In this document: positions 14,434-19,055 of the stretch, piece after piece
Numbering within the stretch: the stretch's first letter is position 1
Layout of the letters: each line of letters opens with the position of its first letter
Assembly (NCBI GenBank): GCA_052033505.1
Contig: JBPOJN010000088.1
Span: forward strand, 1-19,055
From: JBPOJN01 sp052033505
Lineage (GTDB): Bacteria; UBA10199; JACPAL01; GCA-016699445
DNA length: 19,055 nucleotides
Reading direction: 5' to 3'
Notes under the pieces: generated by a model
The model's input: only the letters and a program-made list of their open reading frames with translations
Told to the model about the DNA's origin: nothing
The model's database searches: none
Translations under genes and position numbers: made by a program

Positions 14434-16218
14434 CTAGCCTAAATTAACCAACAGTTTCAGCACTTCGTCGCCGACGCCCACGAGCCGCGCCGCTGCTTGG
14501 AAAGCCGCCTGATACTTGATCAGATTCAATTGCTCTTCTTCCAAAGAGACCCCTGAAATACTCTCTCTCTGAACCTGTGCTTGCTCGAAGAGATCGCTGG
14601 CAAACTGAGCCTGATTTTTGGCGCTCTGCGTATCGCCACCGATCCGCGACAGAAGGTTTCCATAAAAAGAAGTAAAGGTGCCGTTCGATCCCACGAAAGA
14701 AAGATTCGCATTGGCCAATTCCGCGATCGCGAGCATCGCTGAGTTACCACCGGGAATTTCATTGAGCGATCCGGCTGCGGCGATGCCTTGGGGCCGGTTC
14801 TTAACCGCCGGATCGAGATCGATGCTCTCAGCGGCGGAGATGGAAACGACCGTAAGCTCGGAAGACGACCCCGTCGCGCCGCCGCCCGCAATCGAAGCAG
14901 GCAAGGCAAATTCGTTATTGAAGGCCGTATTTCCCGTGATGGAAACGCTCAAACCGGTGATGGCGTTCAATCCCGAAGTGACCAGTAAAGAACCGTCCGT
15001 ATCGACGGTGACGGTTTCAGTCCCGCTCGCTCCCGTCGCCGCTCGCAAAGCGGCCTGTAGTCCGGACGCGATGTCATCCAGAGTCGTATCGGCGTCCACG
15101 GTCAGACTTGCGGTAAAAGCCGTACCGAGGGTCCCGGAAAATTGGATCACATCTCCGGACTCGACGCCTAAATGATCTCCCGTTCCGGAACGCAAGGTGG
15201 CGGCATGATCGCTGCCAATCGCAGAAACTCCGAGATCGGTAAAAAAATTATTGCCCGTCTCTCCGTTTAAATCGAAGCCCGCGCTGTGAAGCGTATTGAC
15301 CTGACGGGAAAACTCGTAAGCGAGTTCGTTTAAAGTATCTCGATAAAGAGGAATGTTCTGATCGCGCATCTTTAAAAGCCCTTGCAGAGAGCCTCCGCCG
15401 ATCCGGTCGGTAATGTCACTCGGAGTCGAGCCCTCGCCGACGGAGAAAAGAATTTTAAGATGGTTGTCGTTCGACTGGTCGGGCAGGGTCGAGAGCGTGG
15501 AACGCGTCGCCCCGGAGATAAGCTGCAATCCGGAAACATAAACCTGAAAAAGTCCCTGAGAGGTTTCGACCGCCCTCGTATCGGCGAGCTTGGACAGCTC
15601 CTGCACCTTCAACGACCTTTGATCGACCAGGGACAAGGCTTCGCCTCCGGCATTTCGTATTCTTTCGTTGAGATCAACGATGTCGGCGGACAGGACGTTG
15701 ATCTGTTGGACTTGGGTGGCGATATCGTCGTCCATCAAATCTTGGTTGAGACGCAAGGTTTGACCCAGAGTATGAAAACGATCAATCGCAGTCTCGGCCG
15801 TCCTCAAAAGCACCGACCGGGCGGTCAGGGAAGACGGGTCCGTGCTGACACCCTGAGCGGCGTTAAAATAATCACCGAGAAATTTCGATAGCCCATCTTT
15901 TCCAATCTCGTTGAAAACGCTTTCGACCTGCTGAAGCTGTTGAAAATAGGTTTGGGTCTGAGAGTTACTTCCGGCGGAGTCGGCCAGCCGGGTCTCGGCA
16001 AAAGAGTTCACGATCCTGCGGATCGCCGTGACGGAAACGCCCAAACCCAATTCCAAACCTCCGATGACCTGGGGAGAGCGGGCCGATAGAACGACGTCCT
16101 GTCTCGCATAGCCCTTGGTATTGACGTTCGAAATATTATTGGCGGCGACGCTCAAGGATTGGCTGTTCGCCGAAAGGGCGCTGATGGCGGATTGAAAAAC
16201 GGTAAAATTACTTCCCAT
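14434..16218 (-). CDS. flgK: Hook-filament junction protein FlgK with extra inserted domain
   Basis: FlgK (HAP1) caps the hook and is the first junction protein, exported with the chaperone FlgN. The 594-residue protein has the rod/hook-type N-terminus (FQSAISALSANSQSLSVAAN, then NISNVNTKGYARQ at about 28-40). It also has the C-terminal helix ISGVSLEEEQLNLIKYQAAF and ends LVGVGDEVLKLLVNLG. Residues about 338-455 form an inserted domain similar in sequence to the one in FlgL. The total is longer than the 553 or so of enteric FlgK. The start is supported by GGGAG nine bases upstream of the ATG, 21 bases after flgN. Confidence 0.96.
   Translation of the reverse strand: MGSNFTVFQSAISALSANSQSLSVAANNISNVNTKGYARQDVVLSARSPQVIGGLELGLGVSVTAIRRIVNSFAETRLADSAGSNSQTQTYFQQLQQVESVFNEIGKDGLSKFLGDYFNAAQGVSTDPSSLTARSVLLRTAETAIDRFHTLGQTLRLNQDLMDDDIATQVQQINVLSADIVDLNERIRNAGGEALSLVDQRSLKVQELSKLADTRAVETSQGLFQVYVSGLQLISGATRSTLSTLPDQSNDNHLKILFSVGEGSTPSDITDRIGGGSLQGLLKMRDQNIPLYRDTLNELAYEFSRQVNTLHSAGFDLNGETGNNFFTDLGVSAIGSDHAATLRSGTGDHLGVESGDVIQFSGTLGTAFTASLTVDADTTLDDIASGLQAALRAATGASGTETVTVDTDGSLLVTSGLNAITGLSVSITGNTAFNNEFALPASIAGGGATGSSSELTVVSISAAESIDLDPAVKNRPQGIAAAGSLNEIPGGNSAMLAIAELANANLSFVGSNGTFTSFYGNLLSRIGGDTQSAKNQAQFASDLFEQAQVQRESISGVSLEEEQLNLIKYQAAFQAAARLVGVGDEVLKLLVNLG
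14854..15207 (-). repeat. FlgK copy of the domain shared with FlgL
   Basis: This segment encodes FlgK residues about 338-455. It aligns along its full length with FlgL residues about 193-309. Shared points in order are LG..(A/S)GDVI, a TLDDIA stretch, LRAA, DGS.LVT, an AI..L segment, TG.T.FN..F..P, and finally I.GGGA.GSS. The DNA copies are diverged, so this is protein-level homology and not a recent duplication. Confidence 0.8.
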
Positions 16219-16239
16219 GGAAAAATCTCCCTTGAGGCA

Positions 16240-16713
16240 TCAAACGCTGCTGTTGGTGACGAGCCCAGGTGTCCCGTCGTTGCGGAAGCCTTTTTGGTCG
16301 TACAGCAAAGACCGGCCTCCCTGTAGGCTGTCCAACAACGTGAGCGACGTCTGAACGTCCGACAGGGAATGCGCGATGTAGTTTTTCTGGATTTCGTTAA
16401 ATTCCTGCGCCGCCTGCGCCAAAGATTTTAGGCACGACAAGCGATGCCTCACGCGTTCCGCCTGCGGCCGAGCCGTGTGGTCGAGCTCTTCTTTTAAGGG
16501 GCGCTGCATTTTTTTCAGGATTTCGTTTCGTGCGGCTTCGAGGGTCGCAATGCGCATCAGGTGTTCTTGCTTGCTCTTTGCGCTCTCCGTGATGGTTTTT
16601 AAATGAAAAGCGACAATGCCTTCGCGTTCTTTTTTCAATGCTTCGATCACGCCACCCATGACTTCGACTTCCTCCGCAATGATCGCTTCCATTTCGTCCA
16701 TCAGAGACGCCAT
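16240..16713 (-). CDS. flgN: Flagellar export chaperone FlgN
   Basis: FlgN is the cytoplasmic chaperone that keeps FlgK and FlgL soluble and delivers them to the export gate. The predicted protein is all-helical, with 157 residues from the ATG chosen here. A typical late segment, QGGRSLLYDQKG, lies near its C-terminus. The frame is open to a GTG at 16725 that overlaps the flgM stop. The ATG at 16713 has GAGGA at proper spacing, overlapping that stop codon, so I prefer it. The family is poorly conserved, and the position directly before flgK and flgL, its two clients, is the main support. Confidence 0.88.
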   Translation of the reverse strand: MASLMDEMEAIIAEEVEVMGGVIEALKKEREGIVAFHLKTITESAKSKQEHLMRIATLEAARNEILKKMQRPLKEELDHTARPQAERVRHRLSCLKSLAQAAQEFNEIQKNYIAHSLSDVQTSLTLLDSLQGGRSLLYDQKGFRNDGTPGLVTNSSV

Positions 16714-16721
16714 ATTTTTCC

Positions 16722-17045
16722 TCACTCGTATTTCTTAAAGTGTTCGAGCATCGAAGAGACGATGGCCTGCGGCGTACGCTTAGCCCAGTAGGTGCCCGCA
16801 CCGATCTCTTCGCGCATCGAAGCCACGACGTCTTCCCGGATGTCTGGCGTGCTTTCAAGCCCACCCTTCAAAGCTTCCATTTGTTCACGGCCGGTGGACA
16901 GTTCTAGATGATCCGTCACGGCGGAGGGGGGCGTCGCCGACTTCGGGGTCTGGGTCGTTTCAGCGTCCGGCTTCACTCTGGCGTGCTCGGTCTTTTTGAC
17001 CTCAGAGCGGGCGGGACGCATTGAATTTTGATCTATAATTTTCAC
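16722..17045 (-). CDS. flgM: Anti-sigma-28 factor FlgM
   Basis: FlgM binds the flagellar sigma factor FliA and is exported when the hook is complete, releasing late gene expression. The protein has 107 residues from the GTG chosen here. It starts VKIIDQNSM, like other FlgM proteins, and has a low-complexity middle. It then shows the conserved pattern TDHLELSTGREQ, DIREDVVASMREEIGAGTY and a final helix AIVSSMLEH. The frame is open to a GTG at 17081. The GTG at 17045 is preceded by GAGGAG six bases away, and the family start pattern begins there. FliA itself is not in the window. Confidence 0.9.
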   Translation of the reverse strand: MKIIDQNSMRPARSEVKKTEHARVKPDAETTQTPKSATPPSAVTDHLELSTGREQMEALKGGLESTPDIREDVVASMREEIGAGTYWAKRTPQAIVSSMLEHFKKYE

Positions 17046-17051
17046 AAATGA

Positions 17052-17057
17052 CTCCTC
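17052..17057 (-). promoter_or_regulatory. Strong ribosome binding site that fixes the flgM start
   Basis: On the minus strand the sequence is GAGGAG, then TCATTT, then GTG. The same ten bases, GGAGTCATTT, precede the ATG of the small membrane-protein gene at 10352. This decides for the GTG at 17045 over the GTG at 17081, which has no comparable site. Confidence 0.75.
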
Positions 17058-17089
17058 TGACAGTCTCAACGGAATAAACACCCAAAAAC

Positions 17090-17431
17090 TTAAATAATTT
17101 TCGTAAAATCCCCCACTTTTTCAGTGGGTTGAGAATAAAGCCTCGAAATCTGTTCCGAGAGACCCAATCCCGATCCGGAGACCGCTTTTGAGACAATTTC
17201 CTGGATGAAAAGAGACTGGTATAAATCGCCACCAGGCCCGCCTCCCATGAACTCCGATTTCGGCACCGACTCAAAAACCCCTTGAAAAACAGTACCTACA
17301 AAAAAAGACTCAAAATCCTTGGCGGCCTTGACCGCTTCTGTACCAGGTGCCGTCTGACCCTCTGTTGCTTTTTGAGACTCGGGTGTCTCGGACACGTGTG
17401 GCGTCAATAAACTTCCAATAGTGGGCATCAT
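17090..17431 (-). CDS. flgJ: Rod-binding protein FlgJ, short form without muramidase domain
   Basis: FlgJ is the rod cap or scaffold that helps rod subunits assemble in the periplasm. This 113-residue version contains only the rod-binding domain: AAKDFESFFVGTVFQGVF, then GGGPGGDLYQSLFIQEIVSK and SGLGLSEQISRLY. The C-terminal peptidoglycan hydrolase domain of enteric FlgJ (about 313 residues in total) is absent. That is normal in many non-enteric bacteria, where a separate enzyme cuts the wall. It overlaps flgI by four bases. flgM follows after 44 bases. Confidence 0.93.
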   Translation of the reverse strand: MMPTIGSLLTPHVSETPESQKATEGQTAPGTEAVKAAKDFESFFVGTVFQGVFESVPKSEFMGGGPGGDLYQSLFIQEIVSKAVSGSGLGLSEQISRLYSQPTEKVGDFTKII

Positions 17432-18546
17432 ATCAGCACCAACTCTCCTTGAAGCGCGCCGGCGGCCTTGATGGCTTGGAGCACCGAGATCAAATCCCGG
17501 GGCTCGACGCCGATGACGTTTAAGGCGCGGATGACTTCGCCGATATTCACGCCCTCGGGGATCAAGACCAGTTTGCGATCGTGTCCGTCATCGCTGACCT
17601 GAAAATCCGTCGACGGCAGAACTTCGGTCTTACCCTGCGATAACGCGTTCGGTTGCGACGCTTCATAGGTTTGATCGATCTGGATGCTCAAATTTCCGTG
17701 CGAGACCGCGACCGTCGAGATGCGGACGTTTTCACCCATCACGATCGTGCCGGTGCGTTCGTTCAAGATCACACGCGCGGCGATGTCCGGTTGGATCTCC
17801 AGGACTTCGATGTTCGCGATCAAGTTCGCGATGCGGCTTTCGTACTTCGCCGGGATCCGGATATGCACCGAGCCCGAGTCCGGTGCTTCGGCGTATTTAC
17901 CGTCCAAGAATTTATCGATCGTTTCCGCCACGCGTACGGCAGTCGTGAAATCCGGTTCATTCAGCGAGAGGTCGATTTCTTTTTTGCCTTCCAGCGCGAA
18001 GTCGATTTCTTTTTCGATAGTCGCCCCGTTGGCGATCTTGGCGACAGTTTGATGGTTCTTCGTAATCGACGAACCGCCCGCAGGCGCTTCCGCCTGATAG
18101 CCGCCGGTGGAGAGGGGCCCTTGGCTGACCGCGTACACTTCTTGGTTCGCGGCCTTCAGCGGCGTCATGAGCAGCGTCCCGCCCTGCAAACTTTTCGCGT
18201 CGCCGATGGACGAGACCATGACGTCGATCGTGGAGCCCAGCTTCGCGAACGGGGGCAACTGCGCGGTCACCATGACGGTCGCGACGTTCTTCACCTGGAA
18301 CCGCGTCGAGTCGGCGCCCAAGCCCATCTTCGCCAACGCTTCGCCCAAAGATCTCTTCATGACGTCCGAGCTCGCGCTGTCGCCGGATCCATCCAAGCCC
18401 ACGACTAAGCCGTAGCCGATCAATTGGTTCGAGCGGACGCCTTTGAAATTTGAAATATCCTTCAAACGCGAGGCTTCCGCGGATACGGTTCCTATCAGCA
18501 AAAATAAGACGGCTGCGGCCGCACGTTTGATTTTTAGAAAGGCCAT
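17428..18546 (-). CDS. flgI: Flagellar P-ring protein FlgI
   Basis: FlgI forms the P ring around the rod in the peptidoglycan layer. The 372-residue protein begins with a signal peptide (basic MAFLKIKR, hydrophobic core, likely cleavage after AEA at residue 25). The family start follows directly: SRLKDISNFKGVRSNQLIGY and GLVVGLDGSGDS. Later conserved parts include VMVSSIGDAKSLQGGTLLMT and ILNERTGTIVMGENVRIS. The end, VEPRDLISVLQAIKAAGALQ, GELVLI, is also typical. Its ATG overlaps the last 13 bases of flgH, and its stop overlaps flgJ. Length is normal. Confidence 0.98.
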   Translation of the reverse strand: MAFLKIKRAAAAVLFLLIGTVSAEASRLKDISNFKGVRSNQLIGYGLVVGLDGSGDSASSDVMKRSLGEALAKMGLGADSTRFQVKNVATVMVTAQLPPFAKLGSTIDVMVSSIGDAKSLQGGTLLMTPLKAANQEVYAVSQGPLSTGGYQAEAPAGGSSITKNHQTVAKIANGATIEKEIDFALEGKKEIDLSLNEPDFTTAVRVAETIDKFLDGKYAEAPDSGSVHIRIPAKYESRIANLIANIEVLEIQPDIAARVILNERTGTIVMGENVRISTVAVSHGNLSIQIDQTYEASQPNALSQGKTEVLPSTDFQVSDDGHDRKLVLIPEGVNIGEVIRALNVIGVEPRDLISVLQAIKAAGALQGELVLI

Positions 18547-19055
18547 ACTTTATCCAGTACCCTCACCAACCAGCCGGGCGACTGACGGCTCGCGACCACG
18601 CCGAATCCCGTGTAGGAGATCCGCGCGTCCGCGAGCGAGCTCGACAGGACGGTATTGTCGGGAAGAATGTCGTAGGGGCGGACGAGCCCTTCGACGACCA
18701 AGACCTGCTCTTCTTTGTTCACTTTGATGTGTTGTTCGCCACGCAGGACCATGTTGCCGTTACGCAGCACGTTTACGACCTGCGCGGTCATGCGCGCGTT
18801 CAACTGGCCTTTGCGCTCGGTCGACCCGTCGCCTTGAAACTTACTCTCGGTCTTCGCCTTGATGAGGGAAGCCGGATTGAAGGCGGAGATCAAGCTCGTC
18901 ATTTTTTGGATGATGCCGCCCAATTCGTCGACCGACGCGGTGTGATCGGTCTTGCGATTGCTCTTCGTGGCGCCCGAGCCCAGGGCCTGCGAATTTTCGG
19001 CGACAATGATGGTCACGGTGTCGCCGGGGCGTGACGCGCGGTACATGTTTTCGTA
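18534..19055 (-). CDS. flgH: Flagellar L-ring protein FlgH, N-terminus beyond window
   Basis: FlgH is the outer-membrane lipoprotein that forms the L ring. The 173 residues visible are the C-terminal part; the lipoprotein signal and start lie beyond the right edge. The fragment opens YENMYRASRPGDTVTIIVAE, the conserved FlgH segment. Later parts are KGQLNARMTAQVVNVLRNGN, MVLRGEQHIKVNKEEQVLVV and EGLVRPYDILPDNTV, all characteristic. Presence of FlgH shows an outer membrane. The end overlaps the flgI start by 13 bases. Confidence 0.96.
   Translation of the reverse strand, partial: YENMYRASRPGDTVTIIVAENSQALGSGATKSNRKTDHTASVDELGGIIQKMTSLISAFNPASLIKAKTESKFQGDGSTERKGQLNARMTAQVVNVLRNGNMVLRGEQHIKVNKEEQVLVVEGLVRPYDILPDNTVLSSSLADARISYTGFGVVASRQSPGWLVRVLDKVWPF

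Overview
The window is almost entirely a flagellar biosynthesis region, read on the minus strand from the right edge to the left. It suggests a motile diderm (Gram-negative) bacterium of fairly high G+C: both the outer-membrane L-ring (FlgH) and the peptidoglycan P-ring (FlgI) are encoded, and most genes overlap by a few bases as tightly coupled operons. The gene order, a stand-alone rod-binding FlgJ without a muramidase domain, a MotE/FlbB-type gene between fliJ and fliK, and a sigma-54 promoter resemble deltaproteobacterial, Bdellovibrio-like or spirochaete-like arrangements. The exact phylum is only a weak inference.

Right block (about 10581-19055, minus strand), in transcription order: flgH (5' end beyond the window), flgI, flgJ, flgM, flgN, flgK, flgL, a GNAT acetyltransferase, motA, motB and a ComFB-family gene. 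This block supplies the L/P rings, the anti-sigma-28 factor, the hook-filament junction proteins with their chaperone, and the stator. It ends with a small protein whose family contains cyclic-di-nucleotide receptors.

Centre (about 8279-10570, plus strand): a 560-residue Schlafen/AlbA_2 plus RecG-C-like ATPase-fold protein with clearly lower G+C than its surroundings, then a 72-residue two-helix membrane protein with a strong ribosome binding site. Neither is a recognised flagellar gene, and both lie between the two flagellar blocks.

Left block (1-8278, minus strand): flgB, flgC, fliE, fliF, fliG, fliH, fliI, fliJ, a motE/flbB-like gene and fliK (3' end beyond the window). This block builds the proximal rod, MS ring, rotor, export ATPase complex and hook-length ruler. 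It is headed by a perfect sigma-54 -24/-12 element that overlaps the apparent GTG start of flgB. A short palindrome sits about 120 bases upstream of the predicted transcription start, where enhancer-binding-protein sites usually lie.

The most notable points are: a shared domain of about 115 residues inserted in both FlgK and FlgL; the sigma-54 promoter and the flgB start revision it forces; the ComFB gene behind motAB; the acetyltransferase translationally coupled to flgL; and the low-G+C Schlafen-like gene between the flagellar operons. No RNA genes, CRISPR arrays or insertion sequences were seen.
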